From contig NZ_CP012264.1 in NCBI RefSeq assembly GCF_001277255.1, forward strand, positions 3,410,001-3,474,000: a stretch of DNA of 64,000 bases. Direction: 5' to 3'. This stretch comes from Cronobacter condimenti 1330. Lineage in GTDB: Bacteria; Pseudomonadota; Gammaproteobacteria; Enterobacterales; Enterobacteriaceae. Of the stretch, positions 16,261 through 24,998 are shown in pieces. A program made the translations under genes and the position numbers. Every line of letters begins with the position of its first letter. Position 1 is the stretch's first letter. The notes below the pieces were generated by a model that saw only the letters and a program-made list of their open reading frames with translations, was not told where the DNA came from and did not search any database.

Positions 16261-17310
16261 CTATTCGCTGATATCCGCGTGCTCGTCCGAGGTATTGAAA
16301 AGCTCCCTGATGACGCTTGTGGCGAAACTGCCAGCCGGCAGCCAGAAGCTCACCTCCAGAGTGGCATCATCCTGCCAATGCCAGCGCATTTCGCGTGGAA
16401 ACAGCAGCATCGCGCGGCGCGCGGCTTCCACTTTTTCGCGGGTCAGCAACGATAACAGTTCGGTTTCATCCGCAAGAGTTTCCTGCTCGAACGCCAGCGC
16501 CGCGCGTTGCGGGCCCCAGTCGCCGCTGCCGGGCAGCGCCGCGGTAATCAGCAGATCGCCACTCTCCACGCGCGCCTGTAAATCAGGCAGCTCCTCGGCC
16601 GTTGCGACAAACCAGCTTCCGCGCCCGGCTAACTGTAGCGCATCGCCGTCGACCACCTGATGCGCCTCTGGTTTTTGCAGTCTTGCACTTGCCAGCCGGT
16701 TAAACATCAGGCTACGGGCGGCAGAGAGCGCGAAACCCCGTTTATTGCGCTCGCGCGGCGGCTGCCCGGTTTGCGCCCAGCGCTTTGCCTGCAGCACGTT
16801 GCTCCCACCGATGCCGAAGCGCTGCGGGCCAAAGTAGTTCGGCACGCCCTTTTCAGCAATAGCCTGTAGCCGCGTTTGCGCCTCGTCACGATCGGTGATA
16901 TCGCGCAGCACCAGCGAAAAACGGTTGCCCTTCAGCGCGCCAAGGCGCAGCTTGCGGCGATGACGCGCGAATTCCAGCACCTCGCAGCCTTCAAGCGTAA
17001 ACGCGCGCATGGCGGGCATCTCTTTGCCGGGTAAGCGCGCGCACAGCCACTGTTCGGTAACCGCATGCTTATCTTTTTGCCCCGCAAAGCTTACTTCGCG
17101 TGCCGCAATGCCAAGAAACTTCGCCAGCGCATCCGCCACAAAACGGGTATTGCAGCCGGTTTTGCGAATCCGCACCAGCAGATGTTCGCCGTCGCCGTCC
17201 GGCGCGAAGCCTAAATCCTCAACGACCCGAAAATCCGTTGGGCTTGTTTTAAGACGCCCCTGCCCATGCGGCTGGCCGTGCAGCCAGGTCAGCGTGTTGA
17301 AATCACTCAT
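16261..17310 (-). CDS. truD: tRNA pseudouridine(13) synthase TruD
   Basis: Makes pseudouridine 13 in tRNA-Glu. 349 residues, the E. coli length. The catalytic Asp lies in FAGQKDKHAVTEQ (about residue 80), followed by the TruD-specific insertion domain; GNRFSLVLRDI, NYFGPQRFG and RNKRGFALSAARS are family motifs. Its start overlaps the ispF stop by 4 nt (ATGA), so it is coupled to ispF. Last gene of the ftsB-ispD-ispF-truD cluster and followed by a terminator. Confidence 0.97.
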   Translation of the reverse strand: MSDFNTLTWLHGQPHGQGRLKTSPTDFRVVEDLGFAPDGDGEHLLVRIRKTGCNTRFVADALAKFLGIAAREVSFAGQKDKHAVTEQWLCARLPGKEMPAMRAFTLEGCEVLEFARHRRKLRLGALKGNRFSLVLRDITDRDEAQTRLQAIAEKGVPNYFGPQRFGIGGSNVLQAKRWAQTGQPPRERNKRGFALSAARSLMFNRLASARLQKPEAHQVVDGDALQLAGRGSWFVATAEELPDLQARVESGDLLITAALPGSGDWGPQRAALAFEQETLADETELLSLLTREKVEAARRAMLLFPREMRWHWQDDATLEVSFWLPAGSFATSVIRELFNTSDEHADISE

Positions 17311-17786
17311 GCGCCAGCCTTCATCAGCAGCGCGACGGCCTCGCAGGCGATGCCTTCGCCGCGCCCGGTAAAGCCGAGTTTTTCAGTGGTGGTCGCTTTC
17401 ACATTCACCTGATCCATATGGCATCCCAGATCTTCGGCGATAAACACACGCATTTGCGGGATGTGCGGGGCCATTTTGGGTGCCTGGGCGATGAGGGTGA
17501 CATCGACGTTGCCAAGCGTGTAGCCCTTCGCCTGAATGCGACGCCAGGCTTCACGCAGCAGCTCGCGACTGTCGGCGCCTTTAAACGCCGGGTCGGTATC
17601 CGGAAAGAGTTTGCCGATATCGCCAAGCGCCGCCGCGCCAAGCAGCGCGTCGGTCAGGGCGTGGAGCGCTACATCGCCGTCAGAGTGCGCCAGCAGACCT
17701 TGCTCATAAGGAATACGGACGCCACCAATAATAATCGGGCCGACGCCTCCAAAGGCGTGTACGTCAAAACCATGTCCGATGCGCAT
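17307..17786 (-). CDS. ispF: 2-C-methyl-D-erythritol 2,4-cyclodiphosphate synthase
   Basis: Fifth step of the non-mevalonate isoprenoid pathway: cyclises CDP-methylerythritol 2-phosphate, releasing CMP. 159 residues. Zinc-binding GHGFDVHAFG is at the N-terminus, HSDGDVALHALTDALLGAAALGDIG carries the second set of ligands and the DALLGA motif, and TTEKLGFTGRGEGIACEA closes the protein. It overlaps ispD by 1 nt (TAATG) and truD by 4 nt. The isoprenoid product also feeds the dimethylallyl phosphate used by UbiX-type enzymes such as EcdB. Confidence 0.98.
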   Translation of the reverse strand: MRIGHGFDVHAFGGVGPIIIGGVRIPYEQGLLAHSDGDVALHALTDALLGAAALGDIGKLFPDTDPAFKGADSRELLREAWRRIQAKGYTLGNVDVTLIAQAPKMAPHIPQMRVFIAEDLGCHMDQVNVKATTTEKLGFTGRGEGIACEAVALLMKAGA

Positions 17787-18496
17787 TATGCCGTCTCCAT
17801 TGAGGTTAACCGGGTAAGATAAAACGCCGCCAGAGCCAAATCCTCAGGGCGGGTAACTTTAATATTGTCTGAGCGGCCCGTGACCAGTTCCGGATGAAAC
17901 CCGCAATATTCGAGTGCGGAGGCCTCATCCGTGATCGTCGCGCCTTCTGTGAGCGCGCGCGTCAGGCAGTCGCGCAGCAGTTCAAGCGGGAAAAGCTGCG
18001 GCGTCAGCGCGTGCCAGAGGTTTTCGCGATCCACCGTATGTGCGATGGCCGGTTTGCCCGGCTCCGCGCGTTTCATGGTGTCGCAGGCCGGAGCCGCAAG
18101 AATGCCGCCCACGTTGCTGGTTTCGGTCAGCGCCAGCAGGCGCACCAGATCTTGTGCGTCTAAACACGGGCGCGCGGCGTCATGCACCAGCGCCCAACGC
18201 GCGTCGCCTGCGGCCTGAAGGCCCGCCAGAACAGAGTCGGCACGCTGCGCGCCGCCGCGCACGACCTGAACATCAGGATGCGCCGCCAGCGGCAACCGGG
18301 CAAAGGTGGTGTCAGCGGGACTGATAGCGATGATCACCCGGCTGATGCGCGGATGCTGCAACAGCGGCGCGACCGCGTGTTCGAGAATCGTCTGGTTCCC
18401 GATAGTGAGGTATTGTTTTGGACATTCCGTCTGCATACGGCTGCCGATTCCGGCCGCCGGCACCACGGCAATCACGTCCGCAAAGGAAGGCGCCAT
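17786..18496 (-). CDS. ispD: 2-C-methyl-D-erythritol 4-phosphate cytidylyltransferase
   Basis: Third step of the non-mevalonate pathway: CTP plus methylerythritol 4-phosphate gives the CDP derivative. 236 residues from ATG at 18496, equal to E. coli; an open frame to 18541 adds non-conserved residues. Nucleotide-binding loop VVPAAGIGSRMQTECPKQYL, VHDAARPC and DEASALEYCG are diagnostic. Starts 19 bp after the ftsB stop and overlaps ispF by 1 nt. Confidence 0.97.
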   Translation of the reverse strand: MAPSFADVIAVVPAAGIGSRMQTECPKQYLTIGNQTILEHAVAPLLQHPRISRVIIAISPADTTFARLPLAAHPDVQVVRGGAQRADSVLAGLQAAGDARWALVHDAARPCLDAQDLVRLLALTETSNVGGILAAPACDTMKRAEPGKPAIAHTVDRENLWHALTPQLFPLELLRDCLTRALTEGATITDEASALEYCGFHPELVTGRSDNIKVTRPEDLALAAFYLTRLTSMETA

Positions 18497-18515
18497 GTGA
18501 AAAACCCGCTTCTGG

Positions 18516-18827
18516 TTATCGATTATTTTGCGCAGGCCCACCGGCGCGTTTTGCGGCGTCCGGCACCAGACGATAGAAGGTTTCGCCCGGTTTGGTCATG
18601 CTTAATTCGTTGCGCGCGCGCTCTTCGATAGCTTCCTGACCGCCATTGAGATCGTCGATTTCGGCGAAAAGCTGATCGTTACGCGCTTTGAGTTTGGCGT
18701 TGGTAGCCTGCTGCACTGCGACGTCGTCGGCTACGCGGGAATAGTCGTGGATGCCGTTTTTTCCAAACCACAGCGAATACTGTAGCCAGACCAGCAAAGC
18801 CAGCAATAGCAGCGTTAGTTTACCCAT
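18516..18827 (-). CDS. ftsB: Cell division protein FtsB
   Basis: Small bitopic inner-membrane protein that forms the FtsQ-FtsL-FtsB complex at the septum. 103 residues: an N-terminal membrane helix (about 3-20, LTLLLLALLVWLQYSLW), then a periplasmic coiled coil (AVQQATNAKLKARNDQLFAEIDDL) and the region ALEERARNELSMTKPGE-like (EAIEERARNELSMTKPGET) used to contact FtsQ. First gene of the ftsB-ispD-ispF-truD cluster, as in E. coli. Confidence 0.97.
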   Translation of the reverse strand: MGKLTLLLLALLVWLQYSLWFGKNGIHDYSRVADDVAVQQATNAKLKARNDQLFAEIDDLNGGQEAIEERARNELSMTKPGETFYRLVPDAAKRAGGPAQNNR

Positions 18828-18989
18828 TCTGCCCCCTGAAAAACGGCTTTATCATCCCATAACTTCCCGCCGGACTCTACCCGGCTTGCTACGACGTGCA
18901 GGTTAAGAAATTAAACAGCGGCAGAATGTACCACAGAAAGCGCGCCGATGCGCATGCGCCTGTTGAGAGAGTGTGAAAAACGCGAAACG

Positions 18990-19313
18990 TCAGCTCGCCA
19001 GCCAGATAAAGAGCAGCCCGAACATCATCCCGACGCTTATTAACGTAGCGAGTGTGCTGTAGACCAGCTTACGCTCCAGTAGCGAGAACACCGCCACGCC
19101 TACCACGACGGCCACCGGCATAAGCGCCAGAAAAAACGGCCAGGTGTAGAGCAGAAAAAAGAGCGTATTAGAGCCGTAGAGGAGAAAGGGAACGCCAAGG
19201 GCCAGCAGCCACGAGATAAAGCCCACCACGGCGCCAGGCCAGGCCCAGGTGGTTTCTTCGACGGCAGGCGCGGTATCCGCCTGGGAGACAATCATGTTCG
19301 TGGTATTACGCAT
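18990..19313 (-). CDS. ygbE: DUF3561 inner-membrane protein YgbE
   Basis: A 107-residue protein of unknown function with a short polar N-terminus and three hydrophobic helices (about 26-48, 52-75 and 82-105). The AWPGAVVGFISWLLALGVPFLLYGSNTLFFLLYTWPFFLAL stretch, read in order, matches the DUF3561 family. It lies between ftsB and cysC as in E. coli. It is on the same strand as cysC, 49 bp downstream, so it may be read through from the cys operon; no sulfur role is known. Confidence 0.93.
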   Translation of the reverse strand: MRNTTNMIVSQADTAPAVEETTWAWPGAVVGFISWLLALGVPFLLYGSNTLFFLLYTWPFFLALMPVAVVVGVAVFSLLERKLVYSTLATLISVGMMFGLLFIWLAS

Positions 19314-19362
19314 AGCTTATCCTGTGACGTGACAGGCCGGGAAAAGCACTCCCGGCGCGGTC

Positions 19363-19968
19363 TCAGGATTTGATGATATCTTCGCGACGCAGCAGGTCTA
19401 ACAATTGCGCAATCAAATTTGTTACCAATTGTTGACCGTCGAGATGAATTTCGGGCGTCTGTGGCGCTTCATACACCGCATCAATGCCGGTGAAGTTGCG
19501 CAGCTCACCCGCACGGGCTTTCTTATAAAGCCCTTTCGGATCGCGCGCTTCACACACCGTCAGCGGCGTATCGACAAACACCTCGATAAAGCGCCCTTCG
19601 CCTAGCTGTTCACGCACCATCTGACGCTCGGCGCGGTGCGGCGAGATAAATGCGGTCAACACGACCAGCCCCGCATCTACCATCAGCTTCGCCACTTCAC
19701 CGACGCGGCGAATGTTCTCTTTACGATCGTCATCGCTAAAGCCCAGATCGCGGCACAGCCCGTGGCGCACATTGTCGCCGTCGAGCAGATAGGTGCTGAC
19801 GCCAAGCTGGTGGAGCGCCTCTTCAAGCGCCCCCGCGACGGTGGATTTACCGGAGCCCGAAAGCCCCGTAAACCACAAGACCGCGCCGCGATGACCGTGG
19901 AGTTGCTCGCGCTGCGCCGCCGTCACCGGGTGAGCGTGCCAGACGACGTTTTCGTCATGCTGCGCCAT
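19363..19968 (-). CDS. cysC: Adenylyl-sulfate kinase
   Basis: Phosphorylates APS to PAPS with ATP, second step of sulfate activation. 201 residues. Walker A GLSGSGKSTVAGALE is near residue 35; DGDNVRHGLCRDLGFSDDDRKENIRRVGEV and FISPHRAERQMVRE complete the APS kinase signature. It overlaps cysN by 1 nt (TAATG). Third enzyme of the cysDNC cluster; expression is expected under CysB in sulfur limitation. Confidence 0.98.
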   Translation of the reverse strand: MAQHDENVVWHAHPVTAAQREQLHGHRGAVLWFTGLSGSGKSTVAGALEEALHQLGVSTYLLDGDNVRHGLCRDLGFSDDDRKENIRRVGEVAKLMVDAGLVVLTAFISPHRAERQMVREQLGEGRFIEVFVDTPLTVCEARDPKGLYKKARAGELRNFTGIDAVYEAPQTPEIHLDGQQLVTNLIAQLLDLLRREDIIKS

Positions 19969-21395
19969 TATTTTCCCCCCAGCAGGTCGCGCGCGCCCCA
20001 GTGCGGGAAGTGGCGGCGAACCAGCTGATTCAGTTCCAGCTCAAACGCGCTGTAGGCGGAAGGTTCCTGATACACATTCTGTTGCGGCTCGCGCACCATG
20101 CCCGCGCCCACGGTGACGTTTGAGAGACGGTCGATGAAAATCAGGCCGCCGGTCACCGGGTTCTCCTGATATTTATCGAGGTTCAGCGGCTCGTCGAACG
20201 TCAGGTCAACCAGGCCAATGCCGTTCAGCGGCAGATTCTCCACAACGCGCTGGGTCAGGTTGTTGATATCAACCTGATACTGAATGTTGTCAACGCGCGC
20301 GCGGGTTTTCTTCCCGGCGATTTTAATGTCGTAGCTCTGGCCCGGTACGAGCGGCTGCTCCGCCATCCACACGACATCGACCGCCGCACTTTGTACCGCG
20401 TCAACGTGGCCGGAAGCATCGACCACGAGATCGCCGCGGCTGATGTCAATTTCATCTTTCAGCACCAGCGTGACGGCCTCGCCCGCGCCCGCTTCTTGCA
20501 AATCGCCGTCAAAGGTCACGATGCGCGCCACGCTGGACTCCACGCCGGACGGCAGCACTTTCACACGCTGGCCCACTTTCACCACGCCGCCCGCAACGGT
20601 GCCTGCGTAGCCGCGGAAATCCAGGTTCGGACGGTTGACGTACTGCACCGGGAAGCGCAGCGGTTGCTCATCAACCACACGCTGGATCTCAATATTCTCG
20701 AGGACTTCCAGTAGCGTCGGGCCGGTATACCAGGCCATATTCAGGCTCTGCATCGCCACGTTGTCGCCTTCAAGCGCGGAGAGCGGCACAAAGCGGATAT
20801 CCAGATTACCTGGCAACTGTTCGGCAAAACTCAGGTAATCCTGACGAATGCGCTCGAAGGTCTCTTCGCTGAAATCCACCAGATCCATTTTGTTAACGGC
20901 CACGACCAGATGCTTAATGCCGAGCAGCGTCGAGATAAAGCTGTGGCGGCGGGTCTGATCCAGTACGCCTTTACGGGCATCCATCAGCAGGATCGCCAGA
21001 TCGCAGGTGGACGCGCCGGTCGCCATGTTGCGGGTGTACTGCTCATGCCCTGGGGTATCCGCGATAATGAATTTACGTTTTTCAGTCGAGAAATAGCGGT
21101 ACGCCACGTCAATAGTAATGCCCTGCTCGCGCTCGGCCTGCAGGCCGTCTACCAGCAGCGCCAGATCGAGTTTCTCGCCCTGGGTACCGTGACGCTTGCT
21201 GTCGTTGTGCAGCGACGAGAGCTGATCTTCATAAATCTGGCGGGTATCGTGCAGCAGGCGGCCAATCAGGGTACTTTTCCCGTCATCCACGCTGCCGCAG
21301 GTCAGAAAGCGCAGCAGGCTTTTGTGCTGCTGGGCGTGCAGATAGGCTTCCACGCCGCCTTCTTTGGCGATCTGTTGTGCGATAGTGGTGTTCAT
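19968..21395 (-). CDS. cysN: Sulfate adenylyltransferase subunit 1 (GTPase)
   Basis: GTPase subunit that couples GTP hydrolysis to APS formation by CysD. 475 residues, elongation-factor-like. GTP-binding motifs: G1 CGSVDDGKSTLIGRLL, G3 DTPGHEQYTRNMATGAS, G4 VAVNKMDLVDF. Switch region GITIDVAYRYFST is present, followed by beta-barrel domains. Its start is 9 bp after the cysD stop and its stop overlaps cysC by 1 nt. Confidence 0.98.
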   Translation of the reverse strand: MNTTIAQQIAKEGGVEAYLHAQQHKSLLRFLTCGSVDDGKSTLIGRLLHDTRQIYEDQLSSLHNDSKRHGTQGEKLDLALLVDGLQAEREQGITIDVAYRYFSTEKRKFIIADTPGHEQYTRNMATGASTCDLAILLMDARKGVLDQTRRHSFISTLLGIKHLVVAVNKMDLVDFSEETFERIRQDYLSFAEQLPGNLDIRFVPLSALEGDNVAMQSLNMAWYTGPTLLEVLENIEIQRVVDEQPLRFPVQYVNRPNLDFRGYAGTVAGGVVKVGQRVKVLPSGVESSVARIVTFDGDLQEAGAGEAVTLVLKDEIDISRGDLVVDASGHVDAVQSAAVDVVWMAEQPLVPGQSYDIKIAGKKTRARVDNIQYQVDINNLTQRVVENLPLNGIGLVDLTFDEPLNLDKYQENPVTGGLIFIDRLSNVTVGAGMVREPQQNVYQEPSAYSAFELELNQLVRRHFPHWGARDLLGGK

Positions 21396-21404
21396 GGCGG
21401 CTCC

Positions 21405-22313
21405 TTAGAAATAACCCTGACGTTTTTTAAGCTCCATTGAGCCTGCCTGGTCGCGGTCAATTACGCGGCCCTGCCGCTCGCTGGTGGTGGAGACCAGCAT
21501 CTCTTCGATAATTTCCGGCAACGTCTGCGCGTTAGACTCCACGGCGCCCGTCAGCGGCCAGCAGCCAAGAGTACGGAAGCGCACCATGCGCGGTTTGATC
21601 TCTTCACCCGGCTGCAAATCGATGCGATCGTCGTCGATCATCATCAGCATGCCGTCGCGCTCCAGCACCGGGCGCTCGGCGGCCAGGTACAGCGGAACGA
21701 TTTCGATATTTTCCAGGTAGATATATTGCCAGATATCCAGCTCGGTCCAGTTGGAGAGCGGAAAGACGCGAATGCTTTCGCCTTTATTAATCTGACCGTT
21801 GTAGTTGTGCCACAGCTCCGGGCGCTGGTTTTTCGGATCCCAGCGGTGGAAACGGTCGCGGAAGGAGTAGATACGCTCTTTCGCGCGGGATTTTTCTTCG
21901 TCGCGGCGCGCACCGCCGAAAGCCGCATCGAAACCGTATTTATTCAGCGCTTGCTTCAGCCCTTCGGTTTTCATGATGTCGGTATGTTTAGCGCTGCCAT
22001 GCACGAACGGGTTAATGCCCATCGCCACGCCTTCCGGGTTTTTATGCACCAGCAGTTCACAGCCGTAGGCTTTGGCGGTACGGTCGCGGAATTCGTACAT
22101 TTCACGAAACTTCCAGCCGGTATCTACATGCAGCAGCGGGAACGGCAGCGTGCCTGGATAAAACGCTTTACGCGCCAGGTGCAGCATCACGCTGGAGTCT
22201 TTACCGATGGAATACATCATCACCGGGTTTGAGAATTCGGCGGCCACTTCACGAATGATATGGATGCTTTCCGCCTCCAGTTGCCGCAGGTGAGTGAGTC
22301 GTTTTTGATCCAT
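21405..22313 (-). CDS. cysD: Sulfate adenylyltransferase subunit 2
   Basis: Catalytic subunit of ATP sulfurylase, making adenosine 5'-phosphosulfate from ATP and sulfate. 302 residues. The PP-loop SIGKDSSVMLHLARKAF (about 36-52) binds ATP; family motifs include HVDTGWKFREMYEFRD, GGARRDEEKSRAKER, and NWTELDIWQYI. It follows cysG by 9 bp, so cysG-cysD-cysN-cysC form one apparent operon. Confidence 0.98.
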   Translation of the reverse strand: MDQKRLTHLRQLEAESIHIIREVAAEFSNPVMMYSIGKDSSVMLHLARKAFYPGTLPFPLLHVDTGWKFREMYEFRDRTAKAYGCELLVHKNPEGVAMGINPFVHGSAKHTDIMKTEGLKQALNKYGFDAAFGGARRDEEKSRAKERIYSFRDRFHRWDPKNQRPELWHNYNGQINKGESIRVFPLSNWTELDIWQYIYLENIEIVPLYLAAERPVLERDGMLMMIDDDRIDLQPGEEIKPRMVRFRTLGCWPLTGAVESNAQTLPEIIEEMLVSTTSERQGRVIDRDQAGSMELKKRQGYF

Positions 22314-22322
22314 AACCTTTCC

Positions 22323-23738
22323 TTAAGCCAGATTCACCACGGAAGAACGAATGTCTTCCGCGTCGGTTGAATGTTGAAACCAGGCGAGCTGCTGGTGGAG
22401 TTGCACCACTTCGCCCACGACAAGCAGCGCAGGCATCGGCGCGTCTTTCGCAAGAACGCTGAGCGCGTCGAGCGTGCCGGTCAGCACGCGTTGGTCTTCG
22501 CGCGTGCCGCGGCTTATTACGGCGACCGGCGTTTTAGCGTCACGGCCATGCGCGATAAGCTGCTGGCTGATTTCTGCCGCTTTCATGGTGCCCATATAGA
22601 TGGCGAGCGTCTGACGGCTTTTCGCGAGCAACGCCCAGTCGAATGGAGTGCTGTCGGGTTTGTAGTGACCGGTAACGAAAACGGCGCTTTGAGCGTAATC
22701 GCGATGGGTCAGTGGAATGCCCGCATAGGCGGTAGCGCCGCTCGCGGCCGTTACACCGGGCACCACCTGAAACGGCACGCCTGCGGCTTTCGCCGCCTCC
22801 AGCTCTTCGCCACCGCGCCCGAAAATAAACGGGTCGCCGCCTTTCAGGCGTACCACGGTTTTGCCTTCACGGGCGAAATCGACAAGCATTTGATTGGTTT
22901 CATGCTGGGCGACGGCATGCGCGCCGGCGCGTTTGCCAACACAAATCCGGTCGGCGTCGCGGCGCACCAGATCCAGCACGCCGTCGCTCACCAGGTGGTC
23001 ATAGAGCACCACGTCGGCCTGCTGCATCACCTGCAACCCACGAAGCGTCAGCAGCCCGGCGTCACCCGGCCCTGCGCCCACCAGAAAAATTTCGCCCTGT
23101 GCGGTTTGCGGCGCGTCGAGTTCGGCTTCAAGCACCGCTTCGGCAGCCTGGGTGTCGCCTGCGGCCATGAGGCTCGCAAAGCGTCCGCGAAAGGCTTTCT
23201 CCCAGAAGCGACGGCGTCCGTCGGTCGTCGGTATGCACGCTTTAATACGGTCGCGAAAACTGCCCGCTACTTCGGCCATTCGTCCGAGGCTCACCGGCAG
23301 CAGGGATTCGATTTTCTCGCGCAACAGCCGCGCCAGCACGGGCGCGTTGCCGCTTGACGAGATAGCCACAATCAGTGGCGAGCGGTCGACTATCGACGGG
23401 AAAATAAAGGAGCACAGCGGTTGATCGTCTACGACATTCACCAGCCGCTGACGGGCGTTGGCTTCGTCAAACACCCGGCGATTAAGCGCCGCGTCGTTGG
23501 TCGCCGCGATAACCAGGAACACGGCATCAAGCTGCGCGGGTTCAAACGCCTGTGCCAGCCAGCGCAGCGCGCCTTCCTGCTCAAGCGCCGCCAGTTCCGG
23601 ATGGAGCTTTTTCGCCACCACCGAGACACAGGCGCCCGCCCGACGCAGCAGCGCGATTTTACGCAGCGCGACTTCGCCACCGCCGACGACCAGTACCGGG
23701 CGCTGTTTCAGTTGAGCAAATAACGGGAGATATTCCAC
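22323..23738 (-). CDS. cysG: Siroheme synthase CysG, encoded in the cysDNC operon
   Basis: Trifunctional enzyme: an N-terminal precorrin-2 dehydrogenase/ferrochelatase (about 1-215) and a C-terminal uroporphyrinogen III methyltransferase (about 215-470). It makes the siroheme needed by the sulfite reductase CysI. The NAD-binding loop VLVVGGGEVALRK, the SSSGNAPVLARLLREK segment with the active-site Ser, and methyltransferase motifs VGAGPGDAGLLTLRG and VRLKGGDPFIFGRGGEE are visible. The conserved start (VEYLPLFAQLKQRP) is encoded by GTG at 23738, giving 471 residues; the frame is open upstream to 23819 but that part is not conserved. E. coli has its cysG with nirBD, so this copy is tied to sulfur metabolism. 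Confidence 0.95.
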   Translation of the reverse strand: MEYLPLFAQLKQRPVLVVGGGEVALRKIALLRRAGACVSVVAKKLHPELAALEQEGALRWLAQAFEPAQLDAVFLVIAATNDAALNRRVFDEANARQRLVNVVDDQPLCSFIFPSIVDRSPLIVAISSSGNAPVLARLLREKIESLLPVSLGRMAEVAGSFRDRIKACIPTTDGRRRFWEKAFRGRFASLMAAGDTQAAEAVLEAELDAPQTAQGEIFLVGAGPGDAGLLTLRGLQVMQQADVVLYDHLVSDGVLDLVRRDADRICVGKRAGAHAVAQHETNQMLVDFAREGKTVVRLKGGDPFIFGRGGEELEAAKAAGVPFQVVPGVTAASGATAYAGIPLTHRDYAQSAVFVTGHYKPDSTPFDWALLAKSRQTLAIYMGTMKAAEISQQLIAHGRDAKTPVAVISRGTREDQRVLTGTLDALSVLAKDAPMPALLVVGEVVQLHQQLAWFQHSTDAEDIRSSVVNLA

Positions 23739-23981
23739 GGCGATACAACTCGCTAACAACAGGGGACCAGAGGGGACTATAGGGGGAGGCTGATAACAGA
23801 TGAAATTACGAATTGGCATTTATAGTTCCACAAAGGAATAAGGCACCAGAAATACAAATCTCAAAAAGTGCTTAAGCCGTGAAATTTCGGGCGTTTAACC
23901 GCATTTCAATTGTGTAACCGCCGTCACAGTTTCATACTAAGCGCCATTATCTGGTCGTGTTTTTTTGAGTAAGGATATTCT
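23739..23981. other. cysG-iap divergent promoter region
   Basis: 243 bp, AT-rich in the middle, between two divergent genes. It must hold the CysB-controlled promoter of cysGDNC and the iap promoter. I cannot place the CysB site by eye. Confidence 0.5.
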
Positions 23982-24971
23982 ATGTTTTCCGCAGTGCGCC
24001 GCGGCACTCTGAGCCTGGCGCTGAGCGTATGCTTCACCCTGCCCGCTGTTTCGCAAACTCTACATCCCGGTGATATCGCCAGCGAGCAAACTCGTCACAT
24101 GGCTACCCTGTTCCCTGGCCGCATGACCGGCTCGCCCGCCGAGATGCTTGCCGCCGATTATCTGCGCCAGCAGTTCGTACGCCTTGGCTACCGAAGTGAT
24201 ATTCGCGCGTTTCACAGCCGCTATATCTATACCGCCGGAGATAACCGTACCAACTGGCAGAACGTCACCGGCAGCACTGTTATCGCCGCCCATGAGGGCA
24301 GCGAGCCGCAGCAGATTATCGTCATGGCGCACCTGGACACTTACGCGCCACTCAATGACGCCGATGTCGATCATAATCTGGGTGGGCTGACGCTGCAGGG
24401 CGTGGATGATAACGCGGCAGGCATAGGCGTGATGCTGGAGCTGGCGGAGCGCCTGAAGGATGTCCCGACGCGCTATGGCGTGCGCTTTATTGCGACCAGC
24501 GGTGAAGAAGAAGGCGGCATGGGCGCGGAGAATCTGCTTAAGCGCATGAGCGCGATTGAAAAAAAACAGACGCTGCTGGTCATTAACCTCAGCCAACTGG
24601 TCGCGGGCGATAAACTCGCCTTCACCAGTGGTAAGAGCACACCCGCGGCCGTGCGAGCGCTTACGCGCGACAATGCGCTGAAACTGGCGCGCCGCTTCGG
24701 CATCCCGGTTGCCGCCAGTAGTGCGATGCCTGTAGATAACGACGCCGCGGCCTTTGATAAAGCCGGTATTCCGGTGTTGTCGATTTCTGCAGTAAACGAC
24801 CCGACCCGCCATCGTGGCCGTCACGCCATCGGCGCGGTAGCCCATCATGCCCGCGAGGATAATTTGCAATATCTGGATAAGGCGCTGCCGGGCCGTATTG
24901 AGAAGCGCTGTCGCGACGTGATGCGGGTATTGTTGCCGCTTGTGAAAACGCTCGCGAAAGCCGAGAAGTAA
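23982..24971 (+). CDS. iap: Alkaline phosphatase isozyme conversion aminopeptidase Iap
   Basis: Periplasmic M28-family aminopeptidase which, in E. coli, removes the N-terminal Arg of alkaline phosphatase. 329 residues with a signal peptide (about 1-24, LSLALSVCFTLPAVSQ). Zinc ligands of the M28 fold are visible: VMAHLDTYAP (His and Asp), GVDDNAAGIG (Asp), and TSGEEEGGMG (Glu pair). In E. coli the iap gene borders the type I-E CRISPR-Cas locus; here cysH lies only 27 bp beyond its stop, convergent. A strong hairpin fills that gap. Confidence 0.95.
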   Translation: MFSAVRRGTLSLALSVCFTLPAVSQTLHPGDIASEQTRHMATLFPGRMTGSPAEMLAADYLRQQFVRLGYRSDIRAFHSRYIYTAGDNRTNWQNVTGSTVIAAHEGSEPQQIIVMAHLDTYAPLNDADVDHNLGGLTLQGVDDNAAGIGVMLELAERLKDVPTRYGVRFIATSGEEEGGMGAENLLKRMSAIEKKQTLLVINLSQLVAGDKLAFTSGKSTPAAVRALTRDNALKLARRFGIPVAASSAMPVDNDAAAFDKAGIPVLSISAVNDPTRHRGRHAIGAVAHHAREDNLQYLDKALPGRIEKRCRDVMRVLLPLVKTLAKAEK

Positions 24972-24996
24972 AAAGCGCGCCCCCGGGCGCGCTTTT
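24971..24996. terminator. Bidirectional terminator between iap and cysH
   Basis: AAAAGCGCGCCCC-GGGCGCGCTTTT: a 12-bp palindromic arm pair with almost no loop, spanning nearly the whole 27-bp gap. It overlaps the last base of the iap stop codon. Confidence 0.85.
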
Positions 24997-24998
24997 CG

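Noticed and set aside
22371..23357. A 328-codon open frame on the plus strand across cysG
   Set aside because: Antisense to cysG; His- and Arg-rich translation without family motifs.
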